Assembly: GCA_029784795.1 (NCBI GenBank)
Contig: JAFMAW010000045.1
Location: 1 to 6,995 of the forward strand
From: Nitrososphaerota archaeon
Lineage (GTDB): Archaea; Thermoproteota; Nitrososphaeria; Nitrososphaerales; UBA183
DNA length: 6,995 nucleotides
Direction of reading: 5' to 3'
In this document: piece by piece, positions 1-5,386 of the stretch
How positions within the stretch are numbered: the stretch's first letter is position 1
Layout of the letters: each line of letters begins with the position of its first letter
Program-made: the position numbers and the translations under genes
The notes under the pieces: model-generated
Database searches by the model: none
Told to the model about the DNA's origin: nothing
Seen by the model: the letters and a program-made list of their open reading frames with translations, nothing else

Positions 1-555
1 GCCTATCTCGGCCCCCACCTCCAGCAGCGTCGCGAGGTCGGGGCCGGCGAAGAGCGGCGAGCCGGTCTTGACCTGGAACTCGACGTCGGCGTCCAGGTTG
101 TACTCGGACCGCTGGAATGCGGCGATCTTCCCCATCCGCGTCATGGCGTGGACGACCCTCTCCTCGGGCTCCGGCTCCGGCTCCTTGCCGAGCGGGATGT
201 AGAGGGGCTCGACGAAGACGCCGTGCTGGAGGGCCTGCTTGAGGCCGCGCTTCCTCTTCGCCATCCCCGTCACGGTCATGGCCTCCCTGAGGCAGGCCTT
301 CACCTGGTAGCTGTCGATCACGGGCTCCCCGCCGATCCGGTTGAAGATCGTGAGGCCGTGCCCCTCGTTCTCCTCGTCCAGCGTGCCGTTGTCCATTGCC
401 TCGCGGACCCGCTCCTTGATCTCCGCGCCGGTGAACCCGCGCATCTCCAGCCACTTCTCGAACGTGTCCTTCCGCGCCGGCACCCCTCCGTAGATGCGGT
501 CGATGTGCAGGGCCACGCTCCAGTGCCTCCACAGCTCTTGCGTTTCCTCGTTCAT
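1..555 (-). CDS. Conserved phage protein of unknown function, possibly RAMP-like (C-terminus cut by window edge)
   Basis: 185 residues are visible and the frame is still open at the left edge, so the C-terminus is missing. The start ATG overlaps the stop of the upstream gene (ATGA). Residues 1-60 are helical and charged. Residues 79-94 (VIDSYQVKACLREAM) are followed by a hydrophobic stretch 112-122 (GVFVEPLYIPL), an acidic Pro-Glu repeat at 124-132, then VVHAMTRMGKIAAFQRSEY (134-152) and a beta-like segment 155-163. From memory, this order (a YQ.K.fL.eA segment, an FVfP..IPL strand, then an R.xTaqGpr.a.a.SE block) belongs to a widespread family of uncharacterised phage and prophage proteins. 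Those end in a glycine-rich loop like that of Cas5/Cas6 RAMP folds. That loop would lie outside the window, so the RAMP link is inference only. It is the last visible member of the leftward operon. Confidence 0.85.
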   Translation of the reverse strand, partial: MNEETQELWRHWSVALHIDRIYGGVPARKDTFEKWLEMRGFTGAEIKERVREAMDNGTLDEENEGHGLTIFNRIGGEPVIDSYQVKACLREAMTVTGMAKRKRGLKQALQHGVFVEPLYIPLGKEPEPEPEERVVHAMTRMGKIAAFQRSEYNLDADVEFQVKTGSPLFAGPDLATLLEVGAEIG

Positions 556-899
556 TGTTCCTCCTTTTTATTCAGCGTTATTGAGACGTTCTTCCCTTCG
601 ATGACCGTGCCGTCGCGGAGTTCGACTCCGCAGCTGGCAATGGCGGTCCATGAGGACAGCGGGGCGGGGATTTCGACGGGGCTGTCCTCGGAGTTCGCCC
701 AGCACCGCCTCCATCCCGCGACCTCCTCTCCGTCGACGTAGACCCTCGCGACTATGAGGCTCCTCCGTTCAAGGTAGTGGACCCTATTGGCCGCCTCTTC
801 CCGCGACTGCCAGTCGCTCTCGGGATGCCACTCCCCGTCCGGCGAGTAGAAGCCGACGGTCCAGAGGCCGGGCTCGAACGACTTGTAGACGTAGCTCAT
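552..899 (-). CDS. Small conserved phage protein (MSYVYKSFEPGLWTVGFY family)
   Basis: 115-aa acidic protein. Its N-terminal ~45 residues (Y-K-..-EPGLWTVGFY-PDG-W-PESD at 5-29, then SREEAANRVHYL at 32-43) match a short motif block I recall from many phage and prophage hypothetical proteins, in which the domain is often the whole protein. Here a second part follows (47-107) with beta-strand character: IVARVYVDGEEVAGW and a later GVELRDGTVIEGKNVSI segment. It has one internal pair of cysteines (66 and 90) but no zinc motif. Start and stop both overlap neighbours by ATGA, which fixes the ATG choice. No function is known to me. The tail segment could be a small beta-barrel, but that is a guess. 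Confidence 0.88.
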   Translation of the reverse strand: MSYVYKSFEPGLWTVGFYSPDGEWHPESDWQSREEAANRVHYLERRSLIVARVYVDGEEVAGWRRCWANSEDSPVEIPAPLSSWTAIASCGVELRDGTVIEGKNVSITLNKKEEQ

Positions 900-1138
900 C
901 CGAACTCCCTTCGTACGCGAGGCCTGTCCCAGTGCCTCGTTGCGTATTGCCAGCGCTTCCTGCCGCGTTCATGGTCGCTGTCGCATTCGCTTCCGACAAC
1001 CTTGTTGCCGCAGACGGGGCAGTGCAGCTCGTCATTCGTGATGGCGGCGCCGCAGCAGTCCGTGAACATGGTGCTGTTCGTCCCGCTCGGATTAACTGGC
1101 ATTATTCCGCTGGGGTATTCGGGATTCCTGTAAATCAT
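896..1138 (-). CDS. Small zinc-ribbon protein
   Basis: 80 aa. A zinc ribbon occupies residues 27-47: DCCGAAI at 27-33 and CPVCGNKV at 40-47, giving Cys28/Cys29 and Cys40/Cys43 as likely ligands, with Cys52 and His56 nearby. The N-terminus (IYRNPEYPSGIMPVNPSGT) is Pro/Asn-rich and probably unstructured. The C-terminal third (58-78) is rich in Arg and Lys, which would suit nucleic-acid binding. The start overlaps the upstream stop (ATGA) and the stop overlaps the next start (ATGA). Stand-alone zinc ribbons of this size are common in phage early operons. The specific role cannot be read from the sequence. Confidence 0.87.
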   Translation of the reverse strand: MIYRNPEYPSGIMPVNPSGTNSTMFTDCCGAAITNDELHCPVCGNKVVGSECDSDHERGRKRWQYATRHWDRPRVRREFG

Positions 1139-1554
1139 GCCCTCGCCCCCGCCTTCTTCGCCGCCAGGTCCGTGACCTTTATGTAGGGGTCGCCCTTCGG
1201 CTCGATCTTGACGTACTTCCTGCAGCCCGCGAGGATGTCGGGATCGGCGGCGGCGAGGTTCTCCAGGGCCTTGAGGTCGATGATCGTCGTCGTGCACTTG
1301 TCGTGGATGCCGGCCTTCCTCATCCACCTCAGCAGCCCCTTCTCGTCGTCGACGATCGTCCTGCTCTGCTGGCAGACCGTCAGGCCCCACCGCTCGGCGT
1401 AGGTCAGCGAGTGCTTCGCCGCCTCCTTGGTCTTGCGCTCTACGTAGGACACGAGCCTGCCCGACCAGACCTTCTTTTGCGCTTTCGCCTCCCTCTCGTT
1501 CTCCAGCTCGTCGTTGTACCCGTCGATCATCTCCTGCACCGAGTAGCTGCTCAT
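1135..1554 (-). CDS. Phage protein resembling Gam/Gp157 host-nuclease-inhibitor-like proteins (tentative)
   Basis: 139 aa. Residues 1-55 look like a long charged helix or coiled coil (MSSYSVQEMIDGYNDELENE, then a Lys-rich stretch). Then come a beta-like segment LTVCQQSRTIV (59-69), a helical LLRWMRKAGIHDKC (74-87), TTTIIDLKALENLAAADPDI (88-107) and a terminal strand YVKIEPKGDPYIKVTDL. An N-terminal helix, then strands, then a 'lL.wlk..g..d.i......dk.aLk.la..dpe.l.g...v......iKv' pattern resembles Mu Gam and siphovirus Gp157 proteins, which bind DNA ends or are linked to nuclease resistance. Similarity is at the pattern level only, so the family call is weak; that it is a gene is firm. A GGAGGAGG-type Shine-Dalgarno lies about 8 bases before the ATG, which also overlaps the upstream stop (ATGA). 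Confidence 0.85.
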   Translation of the reverse strand: MSSYSVQEMIDGYNDELENEREAKAQKKVWSGRLVSYVERKTKEAAKHSLTYAERWGLTVCQQSRTIVDDEKGLLRWMRKAGIHDKCTTTIIDLKALENLAAADPDILAGCRKYVKIEPKGDPYIKVTDLAAKKAGARA

Positions 1555-1793
1555 CTTGACGCCTCCTCCAAGGTATATATTAGCTGTTCCAGATTCTCCT
1601 GCACGCCCTTGGACGCGGCGAGGATCTCCGAAACCTGTCCGTCTATCGTGTCGCACAGCCCGGACGGAAGGCCCTCGTCGCGGGCGATCCGCGCGAATGT
1701 GCCGAGCTCCTCCAGCACGACGTCGCAGTTCGTGGCGTAGCTCATGGCCTCTGTCGCGGAGTCCCTGAGGACGCCCATGCCGACGCAGATCAT
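1551..1793 (-). CDS. Small helical protein of unknown function
   Basis: 80 aa, predominantly helical by eye: VLRDSATEAMSYATNCDVVL, LGTFARIARDEGL, DTIDGQVSEILAASKGVQEN and LEQLIYTLEEA. Helices 2-4 show heptad-like hydrophobic spacing, so a small helical bundle or coiled-coil dimer is plausible. There is no zinc motif, signal peptide or membrane segment. I do not recognise a family. The chosen ATG overlaps the stop of the small membrane protein upstream (ATGA) and its own TGA overlaps the next ATG. The upstream in-frame extension reads as low-complexity Arg/Gly sequence from another frame of the neighbouring gene, so the long form was not used. Confidence 0.82.
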   Translation of the reverse strand: MICVGMGVLRDSATEAMSYATNCDVVLEELGTFARIARDEGLPSGLCDTIDGQVSEILAASKGVQENLEQLIYTLEEASR

Positions 1794-1948
1794 TTGCGGC
1801 CCCCTCTCCAAAGCAGGACGGCCCCTATTGCGCCTCCGGCGGCGCCGATTGCAGCCCCGGCCAGCGCCCCCGTCCGCAGGTCGTAGGCCATGATTAGCCA
1901 CCCCGCCTGCGCTCCCGCTGCGGCTCCGATGACGATTTCCTTCGTCAT
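1790..1948 (-). CDS. Very small glycine-rich membrane protein
   Basis: 52 aa. Two hydrophobic stretches are visible: IVIGAAAGAQAGWLIMAY (5-22) and ALAGAAIGAAGGAIGAVLLW (28-47). They are joined by a short polar turn DLRTG, and the protein ends in RGGRK. Small-residue spacing (GxxxG/AxxxG repeats) resembles glycine-zipper membrane segments, which pack closely or oligomerise. It could be a holin-like or membrane-disturbing phage peptide. The operon position does not suggest a lysis cassette, since no endolysin is visible, so no function is assigned. ATGA overlaps at both ends support this as the real gene. The long in-frame upstream extension runs antisense-like through neighbouring genes and was rejected. 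Confidence 0.8.
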   Translation of the reverse strand: MTKEIVIGAAAGAQAGWLIMAYDLRTGALAGAAIGAAGGAIGAVLLWRGGRK

Positions 1949-2124
1949 TTCATGGCCTCCGTGATTATCGCCTTCGCGAGGTTCGCGGCCGCGGCCGGGT
2001 CGATGTCCACGACGATGGACTCGTCGTCCCGGCCCTCTTCGTATATCCATAGGCGGACCACGTCGACCCCCCTCTCCTTCACTCTGACCGCTTCGATTCT
2101 TTCGGCGTTTGTTTCTGCGTACAT
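1945..2124 (-). CDS. Small acidic protein, second of a tandem MYAE paralogue pair
   Basis: 59 aa, beginning MYAETNAERIEAVRVKERGV and containing DDESIVVDIDPAAAANLAKA (33-52). A TAAGGAGGAGCC leader immediately precedes the ATG, formed partly by the stop of the upstream paralogue. The core pattern is a strand (VVRLWIYEEG), an acidic turn, then IVVD followed by an AA..L helix ending in EA. The upstream 69-aa protein has the same pattern, and both begin MYAE. The stop overlaps the next start (ATGA). The function is unknown to me. It is shorter than common gene-calling cut-offs and easy to miss. Confidence 0.8.
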   Translation of the reverse strand: MYAETNAERIEAVRVKERGVDVVRLWIYEEGRDDESIVVDIDPAAAANLAKAIITEAMK

Positions 2125-2133
2125 GGCTCCTCC

Positions 2134-2343
2134 TTATGATTCGGCTTTTTGGGCGAGGGCCGCAAGGGCCTCTCCTAGCTGTTCGTGCAGTTTCCTGGCG
2201 GCGTCCATGCCGAGGTCGACGACGATGTGGGCGTACTCGCCGTCGTCGCCTCCGTGCATCTCGATCTGGACGTACTTGTTCGCGTTCCCGGCGGCTGGAC
2301 GGGGGGTCGCCGTCGCGTTGTCTATGTCTGCCTCCGCGTACAT
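2134..2343 (-). CDS. Small acidic protein, first of a tandem MYAE paralogue pair
   Basis: 69 aa. Residues 1-23 are Ala/Pro/Asn-rich and probably disordered. The fold is likely in 24-60: YVQIEMHGGDDGEYAHIVVD (a beta hairpin with an acidic loop) and then an amphipathic helix AARKLHEQLGEALAALAQKA. It shares MYAE, IVVD, the AA..L helix and the EA ending with the next gene, so the two probably arose by duplication. A GAAAGGAGGAAG Shine-Dalgarno sits just before the ATG, in a 12-base gap after the winged-helix gene. That gap and the 9-base gap after this gene are the only two non-overlapping junctions in the operon. No function is recognised. Confidence 0.83.
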   Translation of the reverse strand: MYAEADIDNATATPRPAAGNANKYVQIEMHGGDDGEYAHIVVDLGMDAARKLHEQLGEALAALAQKAES

Positions 2344-2355
2344 CTTCCTCCTTTC

Positions 2356-2895
2356 CTACGATTCCAGGACCCTGTCGATCCTTTCGACGAGGTCCTTTTT
2401 CAGTGCCTCCAGCTCCTCCCTTTCGACGTTGACCGTTCCCCTCCTCCTTTCCGCCATCGCGACGTCGTTCGCGAACAGGAGCCTGACGGCGTGCCAGGGG
2501 ACGTCCTGCTTCCTGATGCGCCAGCCCCCGCCGAGGTTGAACGCCCTGATGCGGTTGTGGCCGTCGGCTACATAGGACGCGAGCCTGTTCGTCTGCGCGC
2601 GCGTCGGCGCGAAGCCCAGCCGGGGGTCGTCGAACAGGTCGCGCAGCCTCACGATGTCGCCCCTCAGGTAGTCGTCCGGCAGCTCGTGGCTGGGCAGGTG
2701 GGCGTGCTTCCTGAGCCACGTCAGCGCCTGCCTCTCGGTGATCTCGTACCTCATGCCGCCTCGCCCCGGCCCCGGGGCCAGGCGCGCCTTGAGCCGCCCC
2801 GCCGCTATCTCCGAGCTTATGTGCCCCGGGCTGAACCCGAGCGTTGCGGCGAGCCTCGGGCCGGTGAAGGTCGGCGCTTTAAGTCTCATCGCCAT
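2356..2895 (-). CDS. Putative DNA-binding protein with two winged-helix (excisionase/MerR-like) domains
   Basis: 179 aa from the preferred start. Domain 1 (about 8-63) reads FTGPRLAATLGFSPGHISSE, IAAGRLKAR, a Gly/Pro/Arg wing loop, then YEITERQALTWLRKHA. This is the usual layout of excisionase or MerR-type winged helices: helix-turn-helix, 'aGrl', wing, and a final helix with ALTWL. Domain 2 (about 98-142) repeats it: RAQTNRLASYVADGHNRIRA, GGGWRIRKQDVPWHAVRLL. Residues 155-177 (VEREELEALKKDLVERIDRV) form a coiled-coil-like tail suited to dimerisation. It may be the operon's regulator or a replication/partition DNA-binding factor. ATGs exist at 2904, 2895 and 2889. AGAGGAG abuts the first ATG but lies about 9 bases before the one at 2895, so 2895 is preferred. 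It overlaps the end of the upstream gene. Confidence 0.86.
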   Translation of the reverse strand: MAMRLKAPTFTGPRLAATLGFSPGHISSEIAAGRLKARLAPGPGRGGMRYEITERQALTWLRKHAHLPSHELPDDYLRGDIVRLRDLFDDPRLGFAPTRAQTNRLASYVADGHNRIRAFNLGGGWRIRKQDVPWHAVRLLFANDVAMAERRRGTVNVEREELEALKKDLVERIDRVLES

Positions 2896-3121
2896 TTTCG
2901 GCATCTCCTCTTACATGTATCGGGTGCGCCCGGTCGAGGCCGCAGAACTCGCACGGGCGGCCATGGCGGTCCGCCGGCGAGTAGAAGTGCGCGAACCTCG
3001 AGATCGCGTTCATGCACCTGTTCTGGATCTCCACCTTGTTCGTCTCCCGGGCCGCGAACCAGAGCGCGTCGATTGCGGCCTGCTCCCGCGGGGCGATCCT
3101 CTTTCCGATCATCGCGCTCAT
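2879..3121 (-). CDS. Small protein with C-terminal CxxC/HxxH zinc-binding motif
   Basis: 80 aa. The N-terminal half is helical (IAPREQAAIDALWFAARETN, VEIQNRCMNAISRFAHFY). Residues 51-69 carry CEFCGLDRAHPIH: Cys57, Cys60, His66 and His69 could together bind one zinc ion. The phrase 'CEFCGLDRAHPIH' reads like a compact zinc knuckle rather than a classic ribbon. The start is given by a TAATG junction in which the TAA of the GHKL-like gene shares one base with this ATG. An AAGGAGAGGGGG purine tract upstream may be the ribosome site. The stop lies inside the following winged-helix gene. The function is unknown; by position it is likely co-produced with the GHKL-like protein. Confidence 0.85.
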   Translation of the reverse strand: MSAMIGKRIAPREQAAIDALWFAARETNKVEIQNRCMNAISRFAHFYSPADRHGRPCEFCGLDRAHPIHVRGDAENGDET

Positions 3122-4443
3122 TATATGTATATCCCCCTCTCCTTCTCGACCAGCGACACGAGCTGGTTCAGCAGGTAGTCCTGGAACGCCCGGGTCTCGT
3201 CGCCGGCGTCGCTGTATATGTGGAACGACTCCTCGAGCAGCACGAGGACGACCTTGCGCAGCCCGAGGTCGAACGCCTTGCGCGACACTTGTATCCGCCT
3301 GCCCAGCGCGCTGCCGAGCGTCTCGGGCCTTTGGAAGTCGCAGACCTCGATTGGCGTGGCGAAGTCTGGGTACATCGTCTGCACGAATTCGACCGCCCGC
3401 GCGAGCATGTCGGCCTGCCTGGCGTCCGGGTTCAGGACGACATATCCGCTGTCCATCTGCCTCGGCGCGGACACCTTGTCGCCGAAGTACTTCACGAGGG
3501 ACTTCAGCAGCCGGGAGGGGACCGTCACCGACTTGAGCGGGTTGAGGAGGTCCTTGTCGGCCTCGAAGTACCATCCGGCCCTCTCCTGCGGCACCAGCGT
3601 GCGCCCGCCTATGGCCTCGAGCCACGCGTCGCCGAAGCGGTCGCAGTACTGCCAGTCGAACCTCGACTCGAAGGTCTTGTCGGTCAGCCCTTCGAGCAGG
3701 ATTCTCGCCACCTCGACGTTCGCGTTCGCGGCGAGCCACTTCGCCATCCTGAAGTCGAGCTCCATCCCCCGGCCGCCCTTGAGCTCCCGGGACTCGTTTA
3801 TCTCGAACCAGTCCATGTCGTAGTCGAACAGGGCCCTGTTGGTCTGGCCCTCGTAGCACAGGACGCCCTTCCGGTAGGCGCGGGTTATCCCCTCCTCTAA
3901 GGGATGGAACACCTTGCAGCCGTCGGCCGACATCGCGACGTCCCGCCTCTCGCCCGAGAAGTACTTGCTCCAGTTGTTCAGGACGTCGGCCAGTTCGGGA
4001 TGGTCGAGGGGGATGTAGAACCTGGTCGCGTCCTTGGCCGGCCTCGGCTCGTCGGCGATGCCGCAGACCGGACAGTCTTCGTCGAGCGCGTTGCAGTATA
4101 TCTCCCTGATCGCGTACCACGGCTTCCAGTCCGGCCCCATGTCCGTCGAGAAGCCCGTCTCCTTGCCGTCGATCGTCATGACGTCGAATGTCCTGCCCCG
4201 GAACGCCTTGGGGACCGTGCCGAACTCGATCTCCTTCTCGCCCGAGAACAGGCGGAACGGTATCCCGTTCCTCATCAGGACGGCGGCGGCGTACTTGAGG
4301 CCGCTCCCGAAGTAGCCTATCTTCTCGGGGTCGTCCCTCTTCGTCGACGCGCCGAGGATGGTCAGCGCTCCCTCCTCGATCTTGCCGAGGTTGCCGATCC
4401 GCAGCCAGCGGGCCGTCTTCTCTTGTTCCTTCGTCTCTACCAT
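3121..4443 (-). CDS. Phage GHKL/Hsp90-like ATP-binding protein with reordered motifs
   Basis: 440 aa, the largest gene here. A GxxGxG-type box is at 43-52 (GYFGSGLKYA), as in the ATP-lid region of GHKL (Bergerat-fold) ATPases. A later REIYCNALDED (113-123) matches the N-box E-x-x-x-N-A-x-D that binds Mg-ATP. In classical gyrase/Hsp90/MutL proteins the N-box comes before the G-boxes; here it comes after, so the fold looks circularly permuted. I recall large-phage proteins annotated 'ATP-binding' or 'histidine-kinase-like ATPase' with this order. Cys124/Cys127 (CPVCG) immediately follow the N-box. The C-terminus has LLEESFHIYSDAGDETRAFQ (402-421), with an EExxH group and a D-x-TR-x-FQ motif I associate with the same family. 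The start at 4443 (ATGGTAG overlap with the DUF488 stop) is preferred; an Arg-rich 21-residue extension to 4506 is possible but unlikely. The physiological role is unknown. Confidence 0.88.
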   Translation of the reverse strand: MVETKEQEKTARWLRIGNLGKIEEGALTILGASTKRDDPEKIGYFGSGLKYAAAVLMRNGIPFRLFSGEKEIEFGTVPKAFRGRTFDVMTIDGKETGFSTDMGPDWKPWYAIREIYCNALDEDCPVCGIADEPRPAKDATRFYIPLDHPELADVLNNWSKYFSGERRDVAMSADGCKVFHPLEEGITRAYRKGVLCYEGQTNRALFDYDMDWFEINESRELKGGRGMELDFRMAKWLAANANVEVARILLEGLTDKTFESRFDWQYCDRFGDAWLEAIGGRTLVPQERAGWYFEADKDLLNPLKSVTVPSRLLKSLVKYFGDKVSAPRQMDSGYVVLNPDARQADMLARAVEFVQTMYPDFATPIEVCDFQRPETLGSALGRRIQVSRKAFDLGLRKVVLVLLEESFHIYSDAGDETRAFQDYLLNQLVSLVEKERGIYI

Positions 4444-4844
4444 AGCTTCCCCTGCTCCTCTCCCATGTCGATTTCGCCCGCCGCGATTCCGGCGGACCTG
4501 AGCCACCTGGCGGCGAGCCGCCTGTGGCAGAACTTCCCCGGCCCCTCCCAGCAGAGGAGGACCGGCTCCCTGCCGCCCTCGCAGATCCCGCGCAGGAGGG
4601 CGGCGACCACGTGGGGCGACAGCCCGTCCAGGACCTCCTTGTGGTAGCGTCGCTCGAACCCCGCCTCGTCCAGCCCGCCCGCGCGCCAGTCATCCAGCAG
4701 CGGCCTCGCCGGCGCGAGGTTGCGGAACTCGGGGTAGCCGCATCCCTCGGGCTGGAAGCGGGCTATCGAGATCGGCTCGAACAGCTCGGGGTCCAGCCTG
4801 CGGGCGGCGGCGAAATAGCTGGTATGTATTTTTCTGGCCTTCAT
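4437..4844 (-). CDS. DUF488 family protein
   Basis: 135 aa. The family signature is clear: N-terminal KIHTSYFAAARRL (5-17), PISIARFQPEG (24-34), LAPARPLLDDWRAGGLDEAGF (43-63), Y-x-x-E-V-L (67-72), then LLCWEGPGKFCHRRLAARWL (96-115) with the conserved Cys98 and Cys106-His107-Arg108. DUF488 proteins are small alpha/beta proteins of unproven biochemical role, found in bacterial genomes and phages; the C...CHR cluster is their most conserved part and may form a catalytic or metal site. The start overlaps the upstream stop by ATGA, and the stop overlaps the GHKL-like start by seven bases, so the two proteins are probably translated together. The in-frame upstream extension to 4946 lies inside the zinc-protein gene and was not used. 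Confidence 0.92.
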   Translation of the reverse strand: MKARKIHTSYFAAARRLDPELFEPISIARFQPEGCGYPEFRNLAPARPLLDDWRAGGLDEAGFERRYHKEVLDGLSPHVVAALLRGICEGGREPVLLCWEGPGKFCHRRLAARWLRSAGIAAGEIDMGEEQGKLW

Positions 4845-5107
4845 CGCGTTTCGTCGCGGAAGTGGCCCTCGGCGAATTCGTAGCGGTATGAGCCCATCGC
4901 TCCGGCTGCGAAAAGGTAGCGGCCAGACGTGAGCTTGTCGTGGCATTCTACGCAGACGTCGACTTTGTTGTCGGATTGAATGTATGGTTTCGTCGGAGTT
5001 CCTTCCGTTGTCTCCGTGGTGAATATCATCTGCAGCGGGAAGTCATTCATAACGAGGTCGACGTCGTCCTTGCCGCAGATGTCGCATATATAGACCTCTC
5101 GTTTCAT
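4841..5107 (-). CDS. Small zinc-binding protein with two CxxC motifs
   Basis: 88 aa. Cys8/Cys11 in VYICDICGKDD and Cys52/Cys55 in VCVECHDKLT (with His56 adjacent) form two knuckles about 40 residues apart, fitting a single zinc ribbon with a long beta insert. The intervening segment (FPLQMIFTTETTEGTPTKPY) is beta-like. The C-terminal tail is aromatic and acidic (YRYEFAEGHFRDE). The start is set by a TAATG junction with the first gene of the operon. The longer upstream reading (to 5158) simply re-reads that gene in another frame. It probably binds nucleic acid or another protein; no family is recognised beyond the zinc-ribbon shape. Confidence 0.86.
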   Translation of the reverse strand: MKREVYICDICGKDDVDLVMNDFPLQMIFTTETTEGTPTKPYIQSDNKVDVCVECHDKLTSGRYLFAAGAMGSYRYEFAEGHFRDETR

Positions 5108-5337
5108 TATGCCCTCCCGTCCGCTCCGCAGATGTCGCAGTAGTCGTCGTCGTTCCAATCATGCGTATGGTCGCGCAGTTCGACGATGCAAGTACGGACG
5201 TACTCCAGCTCGGCCAGGGCGTCGTTATAGACCGCGTTCGGGTTCTCTCCCGCTAGACTGGCCTTCTCCGCCGTCCTTGCGAGTGCCTGCGGCCAGCATC
5301 TCAGTTCCTTCAGCATTTCGATTCGCGTTAGTGCCAT
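5107..5337 (-). CDS. Small helical protein with C-terminal HxH/CxxC knuckle; first gene of the leftward operon
   Basis: 76 aa. Residues 3-55 are helical (EMLKELRCWPQALARTAEKA, DALAELEYVRTCIVEL). The last 20 carry His57-x-His59 and Cys67-x-x-Cys70 in DHTHDWNDDDYCDICGADG, a plausible single zinc site. The CDICG motif also occurs at the N-terminus of the next gene product, so the pair may derive from a split or duplicated zinc element. An AGGAGG Shine-Dalgarno lies seven bases before the ATG, which follows the AT-rich promoter island, making this the operon's lead gene. Function unknown. Confidence 0.87.
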   Translation of the reverse strand: MALTRIEMLKELRCWPQALARTAEKASLAGENPNAVYNDALAELEYVRTCIVELRDHTHDWNDDDYCDICGADGRA

Positions 5338-5344
5338 CTCCGTT

Positions 5345-5350
5345 CCTCCT
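5345..5350 (-). promoter_or_regulatory. Ribosome binding site of the leftward operon's first gene
   Basis: On the minus strand this reads AGGAGG, a full match to the anti-16S core, with seven bases to the ATG at 5337. It is followed by a second purine patch (GGAG) next to the start. Confidence 0.75.
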
Positions 5351-5386
5351 ATATTAGATTGCGGTTACCCCGGCTACTTCGATAAT

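Noticed and set aside
402..410. EExxH at the GHKL-like C-terminus (protein residues) as a zinc metalloprotease site
   Set aside because: The metalloprotease motif is HExxH; the first histidine is replaced by Glu here, so protease activity is not supported. The numbers given are residue positions in the protein encoded at 3121-4443.
148..741. Plus-strand open frame of 197 codons
   Set aside because: It is antisense to the partial conserved protein and the 115-aa gene, which have overlapping start/stops and family-like motifs. Its Leu/Arg/Pro-rich sequence matches nothing known.
1569..1580. TATATAT-like sequence as a promoter inside the operon
   Set aside because: It simply encodes Leu-Ile-Tyr-Thr near the end of the 80-aa helical gene, and no suitable -35 partner stands out.
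1790..2719. 309-codon minus-strand open frame
   Set aside because: Everything before the ATG at 1948 is Arg/Gly-rich shadow of the winged-helix and MYAE genes. Only the last 52 codons form the membrane peptide.
2185..3900. Long plus-strand open frame of 571 codons antisense to the operon
   Set aside because: It crosses the winged-helix, CxxC and GHKL-like genes, is Arg/Pro/Val-rich without any recognisable motif, and has no ribosome site. It is a by-product of GC-rich codon use on the other strand.
2879..4693. 604-codon minus-strand open frame
   Set aside because: Most of it is low-complexity Arg/Gly/Asp sequence in the wrong frame of the GHKL-like gene. Only its last 80 codons, from the TAATG at 3121, are protein-like and are annotated.
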